From assembly GCF_000003815.2 (NCBI RefSeq), contig NC_049993.1, positions 9,155,182-9,219,181 of the forward strand: a DNA stretch of 64,000 nt, given 5' to 3'. This document shows positions 10,422 through 22,989 of the stretch, piece after piece (within the stretch, counting starts at the first letter, position 1; each line of letters opens with the position of its first letter). The notes beneath the pieces are model-generated. The model did not search any database and had not been told where the DNA came from. It saw only the letters and a list, made by a program, of their open reading frames with translations. The stretch is from Branchiostoma floridae. Lineage: Eukaryota; Chordata; Leptocardii; Amphioxiformes; Branchiostomatidae. A program made the position numbers and the translations under genes.

Positions 10422-12250
10422 GTAAGCACTAAGCCAGCTAGAGGATCAGGGCCATTCCAGTGATGAAGAAAAGGGGAAGACTGCATAAGCTCAGGGTAAA
10501 ACTACTGGTATGTGGGAAGGGAAGTTCTTTTTTTTTTTTTGGCTCTAGCCACAGGCCCCCCTACGGAGTGAGGTGAGCAGATTCTTTGAAAGCATAAAAT
10601 TCAGATTGACCAAGGTCCCTTGTGGTCACAGCCTTTAACAGTAATTTTCTCCCTCATGGAATCCTCAGAAATCCCATTTTACATGTTGTAACCTAAATTC
10701 TCTAAAATTCCACACTGTGGAAGGCAGGAAATCCAACCCTACCCCCACTCCATCACATTCCAGTGTTATTTTTTTTATAAAGAAAACCAGTGAGTTATAA
10801 CTTATATCAAGATAAACAAGAACTTGAAGGCTTTTTGCTCAAATTCTCCTCCTGTCCTCCAATTCAATATGCATAAGAAACAGATAGACCCCAATATGTA
10901 AGCGGGTACCAATCTTATTCTGGCATTAAGTTTGGTGGGTGTAGAAATCCACAGTTCTCCTAGATCCACTCCCACATGATTCTTACACCCCATTCACTGA
11001 CACATGACTGGATGACAGCACCATAAGCTAGAGGTTTAGCGCTCTCAGCAAGCAGAGTTCTTCAGCTCTACCTGCTTCTGGTATGGTATTATAGTGGTAA
11101 GCTGTCTGCATCTTATTGAACAGACCAGGATTTGTTGGTCCCCTGTTGTTGTTCAATCTCTTGCACTTCCTGCTTCTGGCTCTAGCTCTCTAAGGAGACT
11201 GACATGCAAACTCCTAATGCCACACCACTTTAACTTGTTAGTTTTCTGATTTAAGAAGATTAACTGCCAAACTGAAAGATCAACATGAAAAAAGAGCATG
11301 AGAGGAAGTCTGTACCTTTGAACTGTAAACACAACTTTGTGAGTGAACAGAGGAGTAATTAAGTTTTCTTCCCTGTGTCCTCTATTCCTGTTAGTGCTCT
11401 TGTTAAAATTTTATTTAGAAATATGACCTGGACTGAGCTATGCATGCATCAGTTTCTTCTACAAGAAGATTCATGACTTGATGGTTTTATGCTGAAATAC
11501 TTCAGATTCAGCAGATTCTTCACAAGTAAAGAATTTCATCTACCTGCCCATTTCATACTTCATAAAAGCATTTCATGCATTTTCTTATCTCCTTAGTAGC
11601 TTTATTGAAAAAAAGGAGGATGAATTCCAGGCATGGCAAAATTACATGTAAATCTATGAAAGCAGTAATTACAAAATAGATGCAAAGGCTATATTATAAG
11701 GTATAGACCAAACGCATAAAGCTACTGTAACAGTAAATCCAAACTCTTAAGGGCTTTCTTGGCAGCCTTTGTTAACCTAAATCCCAAGACCTCCAATGCT
11801 CTAGCCTAAGGTCTTTTGGATATGGCTCAACTCTTTGCACAATTTGGCTCTGCACTACCGGTAGAATTTTCCTAGTAGACACTGGACTCAAATATGTCCT
11901 ACTGGGCCATGGGACACACCTGTCTCAAAATTTTTGTTGTCTGACTGTTTAGGAGCCTTATATTGTTGATTTTCATTCTTGAGTCTTTCAAAAATACATT
12001 TTCACCAAATCCACAAAGTTTGGACGGATGGGCAAAACTTTTCCCTGTCCCAACAAGCAAATTTTAGTCCCGAGATGGAAGGATGGTTCCAGGACAAATG
12101 CACATGCACAATCAAAAACAGTACCCTGTCAAAGTGGCCATCCGTAGGCTAAGGTCCCAATACCAAAATGGGGCCTGGAATGTTTGCGGAAACGAAAAAT
12201 GAAACTGTTTACCAAGGAATACAATGTATACATTATATTATGCTCAGAGT
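10422..12250. other. Non-coding stretch
   Basis: No gene supported. A 14-bp T run lies near 10527. At 12028 the sequence GGATGGGCAAAACTTTTCCC resembles sequence near 42665, suggesting shared repeat ancestry, but no ends could be fixed. Confidence 0.3.
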
Positions 12251-12329
12251 AATCACTTCAAATGAATTATATAAACTGCAGTCAGTCAAATTGATTTTTT
12301 TTTAATTTCATCATATCAAGGACGTTATT
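12251..12329 (+). repeat. 79-bp direct repeat, copy 1
   Basis: Nearly identical to 13031-13109, exactly 780 bp downstream: TTCAAATGAATTATATAAAC, then TGCAGTCAGTCAAATTGA, a T-run and TCATATCAAGGACGTTATT. Sequences outside the repeat do not match. This could be terminal repeats of a small element or a displaced duplication. Confidence 0.9.
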
Positions 12330-12533
12330 AATTTTGAAAGTTCAAATAATTTTGGAAGTTCTGTATGTTTAGTTGACTATCTTATCATATTTTTCATTTC
12401 CGAAAGCTATCCGCCCGGGTAACAGGTTGGAAATTGGGAGGTAGGTTTTGTGACATAAGTATATCCTAGGACATTTGAGATGTAAACATTGTTGGACTAG
12501 ATGGAAACAAAACTCCACCAACCATTGACGCAC

Positions 12534-12583
12534 CTGCTGTTACATGAATCATTCATGTCACAGCTGGGACCGGAGACAGAGCA
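12534..12583 (-). CDS. Candidate Cys-rich exon, unknown product
   Basis: On the minus strand an acceptor (ATATGTTGTCCTTCAG) and a donor (CAG|GTGCGT) enclose 50 nt. The frame reads CSVSGPSCDMNDSCNS with two bases left over. Three cysteines in sixteen residues would suit a small disulfide-bonded extracellular module, but that is only an inference. Read-through into the presumed intron adds RCVNGWWSFVSI before a stop. Confidence 0.28.
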
Positions 12584-13030
12584 CTGAAGGACAACATATT
12601 GTATGACAGAAGTTACCCCAGTTACAGGAACACCAAATTGAATCTTCAAGGTTTTCAGACATATCTTTGTGAAAATTGAACGAGGGTCAAGATGATGAAA
12701 GCAGTGGGCTGAGAGGAAAATTTTACATTTAATCATAACACATTGTATAATAGCACCTCCCTGAAACATGTGACTGTACAGAGTCATAGACTTTTAAGTT
12801 CAGATTCTCTGTTTTCCTGTTGATTTTTCAGTTAGATATTTTTTAATCCTGTGAAGTAGCATACAAGATTGGTGAGGTCTTAGCACTTATATGAGACATA
12901 GAACTGCAATCAAAATGATAATAGACTATTCACCATCAGAACAGATATTCAATCAGGATGCTGTCAACGGAAAATGATATCACAGCATGTGATGCCACGA
13001 TATCGAATAACACACAAAATATACAGCATA

Positions 13031-13109
13031 ATTACTTTCAAATGAATTATATAAACTGCAGTCAGTCAAATTGATTTTTTTTTTATTTCATCATATCAAG
13101 GACGTTATT
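13031..13109 (+). repeat. 79-bp direct repeat, copy 2
   Basis: Partner of 12251-12329, same orientation. The 701 bp between the copies holds a candidate minus exon (12534-12583) and no recognisable transposon gene. Confidence 0.9.
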
Positions 13110-13941
13110 TGGTTTATATGAAATGGTCCCCAAATACCTTAAGATTGCTGAAAGCAAGTTGGTACCAAATACTTTATTTTTGAGTACAGCCACCCGGTAG
13201 AAATGATGGAATAGACCATTACCTTACTCGACCCCAACAGTAACCAAATCCATAAACATGACATGTTGATGGTTCTTACGCACGCAACATCAACCACTCA
13301 TGCCTGTTTACCCCTCGTCAATTGGACTCAAAATCTGAACAACGCAACCCTTTTTAGATTAGATTAGAATCAGTTTCTTTCTTCACTGCTTTTGAGGCAA
13401 CATCTGTTAGTCAAGCTAAAGCAGCACAAGATCAGAATCGATGAAGAAGCATCGTTCAGATGTTGATAAACGCATGGATGGTTGCATGCGGCACTTTGAT
13501 CTATGCGCAAGGTAATTTGTGGTGCATTTACACTGGTCAGTTTGTCAGCAGACTCAACTGTTTCTTGTATTATCACTAAGAGAACCAGGTTGATAAGGAC
13601 TGATACAATCCTAGGGATACTTGATATATATACTTCATATATACCGTACAGAACGAGAGAACAATTCCATGCATCACGCATCAGCACAGAACGTTGTTTC
13701 ATCAAGATATGTCTATGTCTACATTCCAACTTGGAATGAATTTTTTGGTAAACTTCCAAAAATAAAAAACTGATGAAAGACCTGTCTATGCTTGTTTTGC
13801 CAACTTCAGGCTAGACGCATGAGATCAATCCATTCTGTCTCAGACAAGACACGTCAGACAGTTGGAGGAAAGTTGCCATCTTTCATATCCCTACTGAGAT
13901 ATGGGAAGAAGCTCTTTACATCTCAACTACAAAATGTTCAA
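13110..13941. other. Non-coding stretch
   Basis: Open frames 13370-13759 (minus) and 13503-13739 (plus) overlap antisense and have no splice support. Nothing else seen. Confidence 0.3.
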
Positions 13942-14142
13942 GTCAGTCTATCTTGATGAAATACTTGCAACCATTTCTAATCCTTTCTAAAAGAAGGAAA
14001 GTTTTATGGATCTCTTGTAACACATGACAAGTACATGTCAGCATATCTTGCTGAGACTTGCAACCATTTCTAATTCTTTGCCAAGAAGGGAAGAGGGAAC
14101 GAAATTTTTATTGATGTCTTGCCACACATGACAGGTACCTTA
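13942..14142 (+). repeat. Two-unit tandem repeat (~95 bp)
   Basis: Units start GTCAGTCTATCTTG (13942) and GTCAGCATATCTTG (14037). Both continue through CTTGCAACCATTTCTAAT and end near ACACATGACA-GTAC. The second unit has a short insertion. Confidence 0.75.
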
Positions 14143-15415
14143 GGAGCTTCTTTACCTTCACCTCTTTGAGAAATTGCTGTGCCAGAAGCTCCTTACACTC
14201 CTCTGGGTAATCATGCACTACCTCAGGCTCACTCAGCGAATGTCCCTACATGCCATATTTCATGGAATGTTTCTCTCCGAACTCCAATAAAGTTTTTACC
14301 ATGTGACATAAATTCTTGACATTTTACGCAGGAGAGGCATCATATAAATGTACATGAAAATATTTCATTCCATGACAGCATATACATACTTAGCATGTAC
14401 ATGTAGTCTGTATTTAACACTCTGTATTTTGTCAGACCTTTCCTTATGATCTTAATGAAAAGTGGCCAACTGGCCAGTTTCGAGTTTATTCATGAATAGA
14501 TGAAGGCTGAAAAACAAACAAAATATCATGACTTGATAATAAGTCTAGATATTTTACCTTGGCCTGCTACTTGCCTACTCCCATGTTTCTTTCAAACTTT
14601 CCATCTTAAAGTTTTGATAGGTCTACATAATCAGCTTGGCTTTCTAGTCTAAAACTACCACTGTACAAATCTATCTTTTAGATAGAATCAAAGAACCTGC
14701 CACATTAACTTCCCTGTCTACATAAGATAAAGCCTAGCTAATAGCTAAGTTGCCTCACTCCTCTCGTTTGCTTTAGCTCTATCATCATTACCACCACTAT
14801 CAAGTGGCTGCAGTGCAGTCGGCCACAAGTAAGAGATTCTATCTAGATGAACCTGGCCTAGAAAATAAGATGAGCCCTGCAGCTATCTACAACGTATGTC
14901 TGAAACACCACATTTGCCACAGCTTGTACTGATTGAAAAGTTTGGAATAAAAGTACCAGCACTATATAGAAACTCAGTATAGGATCTACTTTATCTATAA
15001 TGGTTATCACTACTCTCTGGCTGGACCAGATGCTTTCTCCTGCTTTAAATTCACATCCATCCTAACATTTTTTACAGAGCAGAGCTTCATATTGAGTGGA
15101 TCTAAGGTCACCTACATGTAGGAGCATGCTCCCTTTTGGAATAAATGTACTCACATTTGGAGGGCCAGATTTCAAATGGTAGCACCGATTGTTTGTTTTG
15201 ACTTTAGTGTCGAATGGTATTTAAATACGCTGTCAGTAGAATGTCAGTCAGTTAAGTGGAAAAATAAAGTTAAGCTCAAAGGTCAGACTTACAAAGTGAC
15301 AGGAAGCAGAGGTCAGAGTTGATAAATCAAGTACTTAATCAATGGTAAATGGAATTCATGGGAACGTATTCTTTTAATTTGGCATTGTGGTACTGTTGAT
15401 AATCTGATGAAAATG
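14143..15415. other. Non-coding stretch
   Basis: No gene or repeat pair supported. Two overlapping palindromes, CCTACATGTAGG and GGAGCATGCTCC, sit side by side at 15111-15132. Confidence 0.3.
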
Positions 15416-15691
15416 TCATGAATCTTCCACTTTTGTCCAACAAGGGATTGGATGGCATTTGTGTCTGTCCTGAGCAGCAAGATTCTGTCCAGGGACAGAA
15501 ACATGGACCTGCAGAGAGGTCCGGACTGAGGTTTGAAGCTCGGTGATGTATTCTCCATTACCTCTTGAGAGTGATGATACTATCAACACTTTCCCACCAG
15601 CAACAGTTATCCCTTCATCTCCCGAGACTTGGCCATTACAAGCCAGACAGTTTTCATCCACCATCTTGTGCTTTGGGCTTTTGGTGGTGAT
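15416..15691 (-). CDS. Candidate coding exon, unknown product
   Basis: After AG at 15692-15693 (TTTTTCAAG) the minus strand is open for 91 codons to TGA at 15416-15418. It starts ITTKSPKHKMVDENCLACNG, continues QVSGDEGITVAGGKVL and ends PIPCWTKVEDS. GC content is above the neighbourhood. The CLACNGQV...AGGK segment faintly recalls the first half of a LIM-type zinc finger (CxxC then hydrophobic-x-Ala-x-Gly-Lys), but no following His/Cys cluster is present. A possible internal donor (GAG|GTAATG) could end the exon earlier. Function unassigned. Confidence 0.33.
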   Translation of the reverse strand: MTTKSPKHKMVDENCLACNGQVSGDEGITVAGGKVLIVSSLSRGNGEYITELQTSVRTSLQVHVSVPGQNLAAQDRHKCHPIPCWTKVEDS

Positions 15692-16851
15692 CTTGAAAAA
15701 TCTGAGGATCTCTGTACATGACGGTCAATATTCGTTACTTTTAAGTCAGTAAAAAGAGATCCTAAATACAAGACGTATTAAACTGGACCTTTTGCCTCAG
15801 GATATAGAAGAAGTAGCAATCTAGTGTCCTGGGCATGATGATCAATCTGAAGCTCTGCATGTCTTCACGCAACCCCGTCGTTTTTTCCATGCATATTTCA
15901 AAAAGACCGTTGATTAGGTTATTCATCAAAGCTTCAAACTCATTGACTTGTCCACTTTTTCATTACCTAACCTTCAGTGCTTAGAATTACAGGTTGAAAA
16001 GGTGTATGTGTTGCACCCCTGTCAACTGACTTTCAGTCACTGATGATCACTGATGATCACTGAATGGGGGAGGGGATTTCCACATAGCTACAACATGTAC
16101 ATCTGCCTTTTTTCCATTTACAATATATAAATTTCAGGCTTTTACAACTCAACATCTTTCACTATTCATGCAATATCAAATAGTCCTTACACATACATCT
16201 AATCAGATTAAATCAAACATCAAAAAGTGTGATGGTACTGCACTATGTTGTTACGATCTTAGTATAATTGTAGATTTTCAAATCAAGATTCATGAAATTC
16301 ATGAAAATTTGCTTGTTAAGGGCCAAGTTCTACCCTCCCCACACCTACATTGTAAAGCACCACTTTGCTCTAAAAATCTTGCAATGTACCGGTAGGTATG
16401 ATATTTCCTTTTTCCACTATAGCTAGCTCGTCTATGTCCACTTCATGACTGTGTAAGACAGGGGCCGGGTTATCTATACTGGAAATGCCTTAAGTAAGAC
16501 GCATGTCACTGCTTAAGACAAAAAGGTCACTGGTCACCAGATAATTGATGGGCTCATGACATCTTAATTACATGGATATCAGCCTCCAGAGCCCGGATAA
16601 TTGGACAAGAGCTGGAAAGGAAACTTCAAAGTCCTGAACAGCAGTAGTATCCAGTATCTGATTATACTGCTGCTGGGATCCCTGCATGACACAGGGGTAG
16701 GCAGCAGTTGCTAGTCTTCCCTGGCCACACAGGAATACACAAATTTGATGGTATCTTCTCCATTAATCATGCTCAAGTCCAGATTTAAACAATAAAAAAG
16801 ACAGAGAATAGGCAAAACGTGTCGGACTCATTTTTTTTTTAAATAAAAAAA
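15692..16851. other. Non-coding stretch
   Basis: A short triplication of CACTGATGAT lies at 16036-16062. Otherwise nothing supported. Confidence 0.3.
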
Positions 16852-17046
16852 GGAATCTCTCATTCTTTGTTTCTCTTTCTCCTTCCCTTCCTCCAACTCT
16901 CCCTTTCCCTCCCTCTTCACCCCTCTCCCACCTTTTCTCTCCCTCCTACCAACTCTCATTCTTCATCTCCCTACATATATATCTCCATCTTTCTTTCATT
17001 TTCTCTATCTCCCTTGCTCTCTGCTCTCTCTCCCTCCCTCTCTATT
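16852..17046 (+). repeat. Long polypyrimidine tract
   Basis: About 195 bp almost entirely C and T, with irregular CCCT/CTTT/CTCT units, preceded by T and A runs. The plus open frame 16867-17073 (Ser/Pro/Leu-rich) is a consequence of the composition. Such tracts can adopt triplex structures. Confidence 0.92.
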
Positions 17047-19229
17047 GCTAGTGTCAACATGGAGAGCCTATAGCTAGTAGGTAGAAATTATCAGTGCTTC
17101 CCAGTGCACATCAAGCCGTAATCGGAGTCATATGTCTGTTATAAAAATCGGATGCATTCGTCAACCACATCAGAGAATTCTCTACACAGGGCAGTTATGA
17201 CAGGCTATTCCCCAATCTGATAGGAGCTGAGCAGCATATGAGGAAGATAAAAGGTTTGTAATGTGGCTTGTGACTGTGACAAACAGCCAACCTTACATAA
17301 GGCAACAACAGATTGCTTCCGCTTGGTTGACGTGTCAAAGGGTGGCCATTTTTTCTGTGGCGAGTAAACAAGATGTATCATCCAACAACGCAGTTGGCGT
17401 TTAACTTTGCATTTGTCTTCCTCTGGGTGACAAAGGAAAAGGTAACAGCTATTAATCCTGATCAGATTGCCATTACCACAGTGTGAAATCATTTTGGACA
17501 TGTGCTATTCCAATTTCAAACATTTAAGGGGTAGTAAACTAGATCTTCTATAGATATTAGGCTGGGAATGAAGATGAGAAAGATACATTTGTATGTATCT
17601 GCTCAGAATTCAAAACTGCCAGGCATTCTCACTGTAACAGTTGTTCAAACAGTTTGCTACAATTACCACTGGTTTACTTGTTGCCAACACAGTCTGCCAT
17701 CTTGCTACAAAAAAGGTCTATATTGTCGCAACACGGCATGCATTTAAAATGAAAAATGTGGCCTTGACATAACCTCTAAATGTGACAAACAGGTCTTTTT
17801 TTTTAGTTCACAGCAAGTAGAAGATCAAGGGTCACCCGGTTTACTACCCAATTAGTGTCACATCAGAGGTGCCAATTCCTACTGGGACAAATTTCCATGC
17901 CCCACTAGTGCTGACATTGCCTTGGTGCTTTACTGCCTTGATCCCATCACTCCCACTACCAAAGTTTACCTAACACCCAGCATGAAATCAAAACTTGTGC
18001 TTAAAACACTTCAGGATTGGAGAGAATTCGCGTGACTCCCTCTTCTCTTACTGAATGAAAAATGCCTGGGAGCACCAGGTCATGTTTCTGCATTTCACAG
18101 GCTGTTTCACTCGGAAGGGGAGAAGCGAGAATGTCAAGTGCTGTGGATGCTTCATTTTGATTACTGTAAACTTCTAAGAGCATTCCAACAAAAGCTATTA
18201 GCTTGTTTGTACAAGTGGATCTAAACAAATAGCGATGCATCTACATGTACGTCTCAGTTGTATACTGCTACCTGCAAACCAACTGCTAAATGTTCCTGCT
18301 TGACTTATCATCACTTTTGAGTTTGTTTCCTGTCTTTCCAATAAGTGCCAAGTTCTACCCTTTAAGTCTGGCTTTGTTACAACTTCTTGTAAGACTGCAA
18401 TTTCATTTCTTCTGATGACTGAACACTGAGAGTATTGCTGCCATGGCAACAGACTCTCTTCAAAATATAGTATTGCATCATTGCATCTTAAGGAACCTTT
18501 CTCCTTAAAAGCCTACATGATTTTGAAACGTGCAAGAAGCAAAGTCATGAATTCATATTGGTTATGCTTGCTAGAGAAATGCTGGAAGGCACGTCACTTG
18601 TAAATAAAGCTCATTAAGTTGATATTTATAACTAAAGGTAAAAGAGTAATGCATCTGACATAGGCTCTTTTTTTTTATGTCTCCATTAAAAGTTTGTCCC
18701 TTCAGCTATAAAACTGTACATTTTGTACATTAAGGTCTTTTTGTATTTTAAATCTTGCAATGCAGGTAACTTGTTGTAAACGCCTCAACTGCTTTCACGT
18801 CCATTGTTACTCCTGAACAGTTCTTCCTAGCTACCCATGAAATTAAACTCACGCAGCGACAGAAAATCTGAATTGAGGAATCTCCAAGCCTTAGAATATC
18901 CAAAAACAAGAAACGGTGAAACATGAAATGCGAACAACCACAGAGCATTTCATGGTTGAATTTATGGAGTGCTTTTACAGAGCCTAGAGCCACATGCAGG
19001 TGTCCCATTACAAGGAAACATGATCAGAGGAAGGATTCTTCCTTAAGACCACCTAGTCTTCCTTGGCTGCATTGTTCCTGATCCTGTAAGGCTCCCTGTA
19101 TCCTCTCTGCAAGGCAGGATCAGGCCACATAAATTTGATATGTTGGCTCTTGGATTTAAAAGAATACTGCTAGATTGGAACAATTGAAAACACATTCAGA
19201 AGGTTTTACAGTTCATTTGGGGGAATAAA
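17047..19229. other. Non-coding stretch
   Basis: Minus open frames at 17205-17501, 18001-18449 and 18748-19008 overlap or abut in different frames and show no splice-supported exon. No repeats recognised. Confidence 0.3.
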
Positions 19230-19580
19230 AAATGTAGGGGGCCCCCAATGCCTTTTTCGTAGAGCGTAATCGGTGGTTTTAATTCTACGTAATTCGTAGC
19301 GAGAACCCTCGAGTTCAACGTAAAGCATAATCGGTACAATTTGCAACATTGGCCCCTTCAATTTAACGTATTGCATATAGAAGCTAACCAGCTTTTACCG
19401 TAAAACATTATTCATACCTTGTAACACTGTATTTTTCACTAATGGAAATTCCATTACCAATTTGCAACATTGGCCCCTTCAATTTAACGTATTGCGTAGA
19501 AGCTAACCGGATTTTACTGTAAAACATATAATTCATACCCTGTGACACTGTATTTTTCCCTAATGGAAATTCCATTACAC
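19230..19580 (+). repeat. CGTAAxxCGTAG repeat with 121-bp tandem duplication
   Basis: Begins with GGGGGCCCCCAATGCC and motifs CGTAGAGCGTAATCG and CTACGTAATTCGTAG like those at 2741-2870. Then two tandem units of 121 bp start CAATTTGCAACATTGGCC at 19337 and 19458 and end ATGGAAATTCCATTAC. The second copy lacks two bases (TTGCGTAG versus TTGCATATAG). The palindrome GGAAATTCC closes each unit. Confidence 0.85.
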
Positions 19581-20820
19581 CTTGCTAGTTAACTGGCAAA
19601 ATTTGCCTCAGAAAATGCAGGGAATGGTACACAGAAAATTTTGGTACACACGGTTTCACTAAGTGAACAAACTCAGATGCAAGTTTTCATCCTAGCTTTC
19701 TGCTTTCATCATGTATCTTTGCTATTAAGTTTTATTCCGAGAACCAACACATCAAATTGGTCTGGCCTATAAGGAAAGCCTATTGGTTAGGTTGGACATT
19801 CCAACTCTCAGACTGTCTACTATTTTGAGAGCTGCTGTTCAATGGAGAAGAATTTGCAAATAATCATGACAAGTTCCAGAGCTTTTAAAAGCCCACACAA
19901 ACAAAAAGATTCCCGGCAAGTTATCCATAAATTGCCGGTATTAACGAAAACCAGGTCAGCTATTCAAAAGTTGATACAGGTCCGCCTTTTTTATTCCTTA
20001 AACAGCATCGTTAGTTAAGGTTAAATCCCTCCCACTTCTTTGCGGTGCCAATCTCCATTTCTATAGCCCTTAGGCCACACACTTGTGTAATGAATACAGC
20101 ATGGGGCAAATATAGTAAGGGCTGGAATACATTATATATACTGTTACAGTAGTTGCTTTCCGACTGACTAAGTTCCTAAAGGATATAGTTGGTATGCAGG
20201 TAGCGTATCTTGGACAGTTTCTGTGCAGAACATTAGTCTCCTCAACTAAGTCTAAGTGCTCTTCAAGTCCACTATTCGACTCAAGCTGGTCAATTAAGTT
20301 TTGTCAACCCAAAACCTCCTAATCCAACCAACATTTGACTGAAATCATACCTTTTAGATCACTCTTTTACAATCGTTATCAAGACCAATAGTTTCTGTGC
20401 ATAATACAATTATTCTGGCATTTCCTGCCTTCTTGATATGTCGTATGTATTGATCATGGTTTAATGAAGAAAACTCTAGAAAAGTAATCAATTATGTTAA
20501 TTGGATCTTAGGTACCAAAAATAGTTTGTCAAGTTACGTCTAATTCTACAGCTAATTGTTATGCACAGAAGGAAACAATTGACGTGACTCTTTTCGATCC
20601 AAATGCCTTCAGTTGGCAAGTCTCCTACATTTGAATCTTTCTATCCCACATAAGTCAGTAATATCACAGCATTTCCTGCATTTGTGTACGGATCATAGTC
20701 TAATAAAACAAGCCATGCTTTAGAAAAGTATACATCGTGACAACCTGTAAGCTTTTCTGTCAATGAGTCAATTTATCACCAATTTGAAGGTCTCTAACTA
20801 TTGTTAGTTAATGTTTACAG
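19581..20820. other. Non-coding stretch
   Basis: A weakly conserved pair near 20415 and 20668 (GCATTTCCTGC ... TAGAAAAGTA) suggests an old duplication. Nothing else supported. Confidence 0.3.
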
Positions 20821-21021
20821 GCAGATACCTCTGGAGGCCACCTGTGTGGCCCAACTGAACATCCATCAACAAACTGTGTTTATCACATGAAAGGCATGAT
20901 TTATGCGCTGACTAGAGTAGGCACGAGTCTTTTCTGTATACATAGTGTGTGCATATCTATCATCTGCCAACTTTTTCATTACACTGTATATTGCACTGTT
21001 CAGAGGGAGGTCAATATTAGT
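20821..21021 (+). CDS. Candidate exon start, unknown product
   Basis: An acceptor (GTTAGTTAATGTTTACAG ending at 20820) opens 67 codons without a stop in phase 0. It starts ADTSGGHLCGPTEHPSTNCV and continues YHMKGMIYALTRVGTSL. The part before a possible donor (AGA|GTAGGC at 20917) is 32 codons and richer in G and C than the rest. It could be a real exon or chance; no domain is recognised. Confidence 0.2.
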
Positions 21022-22860
21022 TAAGAAAATAGGGAGAAACTTTAAGAAAAGAAAAGAAAGTCTTAGAGCTTTGATGGCTGGATAGCTTGCTATCAGTGAA
21101 ATGAAAAGTTTAGCAAAGCAGCTTAAGATTTTTGAATTCTGTCTTTCTTTAAACTTTGACTAATATATGCTTTCACTACAGTGATTCTAAGTATGCATCT
21201 GCAAACTATTGGACTGGTATATTTTCCAAAATGATCAAAAGCAAATTGTTAATAAATTAGTTAATACAACATCATTGATTAGAATAGTATACTACCCTCG
21301 GTACACTATTTTTAGATAAAATACTTTCTCACAAATTGCAGCTTTCCCTCTTTTACTGTTACTGTTTTTGCGATTCGTGGACCAGCGATTTCCGCCCAGC
21401 CGCGATAGTTTACCTCAGCTTGCACCTTTGAAGTGAAAGGAAGATTGAGACTTGTTTACCGACACATGATTGCAATGCTTGATCTAACCGGAGCTGACAG
21501 CCAGAGCCCAGGCTTATTTGCGCTAACCACAGCGATAAGCTGTGCCTATGACGTACATGTGTTTGATGGAGTCATATGCATGCATGCGTTGGCGCAAACC
21601 CCCTACAGATGCGCTTAATGTGTCTGATGACACCCAACAGCCCTTAAATTTCCCCCTGTAAGACCTGCCTAGTACATGTGAAGAAAGCTGTTATCATGAT
21701 CATTAAGTCAGCTCACAGCATCGTATGCGTGGCTCGAAGTCTGTTTGGGGGAATAGATGCGCCAGTGCACCTAACCTATATAATATGGGTCTTCCCATAT
21801 ACTACATGACATAAAGCATAATGTCTGGATCAAAATGTTGTAAACCTTACTACCTCTCTTCAGAGAAACAATCTGAATTCTACAGCTGACTTCAAAATTT
21901 TAATAAACAAAGCAACAAAGGCTCTTATTATTTTTTCTGACAATTAGACATCACTAAAGTATACATAGTAAAGAATATGAGTATCACCACCAGAGTGTAT
22001 CCAGTTTAAAATCGCATAGCTCCAATAATCTGTGTGCAAAAGTATGTAATGATCCCCGCACATTAGATATTATTGAGATCAGGCTAGGGTCAGGCATCCA
22101 GGCCGGATTAAGACTTTTGAGCCCTGTTGTATGTGACGATGTTTGTGTATGCATCACATCATGCTATGCAGACAGCTTTCAGAACATGATATACAGTACT
22201 ACTTCGTTTGACACAAGAAAACAATTTCTTTTAGCTTTCTTTTCATCACCCAATCTACCAGTGTCTGTCCACAGACAAGTAATAAATCTAGATGTTCTAC
22301 AGGTACTGACCAACCAGGTAGTGTCCTTTGTTTTGTGGCAAGGTTGTATGAACACGTTGAGACTGATCATGTCAACAAACGGAGCTGCCACCACAGTGAG
22401 AGGCAACATGCAGTGCAGCGGCAGCTTCTATAGACATTCTTACGTCCCCTTTGTTTGCGTGTCATGCCAGGTCGATGGAAAACAATAACGCGTACGTGAC
22501 CATTTTAAAAATAACCTTGTGTCTAATTATACGAATGTAAGTTGATACCAAAGGGAAACAAAAACGCACCGCCCAAGGAATCAGCATACATGATCTTTGT
22601 CCCCCGGGACACCGAGTAATGATAATTGGCAGAAGGACATGTTGTGCTATTCGAGACATTATACAAGATTAAATCTTGTCAACAACATATTTGGTCTGTA
22701 TAGTAATCAATAACTTGAAAGACAACTACAGTCGGGGTCAAATGTTTACGCAGTGGTGAGCAAAGGTCTTGAACATGTCTGGCTTATTTTTATAATCAAA
22801 ATAACAGCTTGTAAAATGTATTGGACCACAATAACAAAGCCACAAGCTACGCATGTTTCA
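21022..22860. other. Non-coding; balanced-composition patch 21360-21800
   Basis: Between 21360 and 21800 base composition is more even than the surroundings and contains a forkhead-like TTGTTTAC and GATAAG sites. This would suit a conserved non-coding element but conservation cannot be tested here. Open frames 21433-21618 and 22117-22488 have no splice support. Confidence 0.25.
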
Positions 22861-22989
22861 GACTCAGAGTTCAAGGGGTTAATTTGCACAGTCCATTGAA
22901 TGTTGCATTCAAACGGGTACCAAATTTGGCACTGACAACATAAACCCAACAAACCAAATCAAACAAATGCAGAGAGTTTAGATATGGCA

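Noticed and set aside
16036-16062. CACTGATGAT triplication as a regulatory array
   Set aside because: Too short and imperfect; simple slippage explains it.
16867-17073. Ser/Pro/Leu-rich open frame
   Set aside because: Direct result of a polypyrimidine tract.
21433-21618. 61-codon open frame in a balanced-composition patch
   Set aside because: No splice sites and no recognisable motif; a non-coding element is equally likely.
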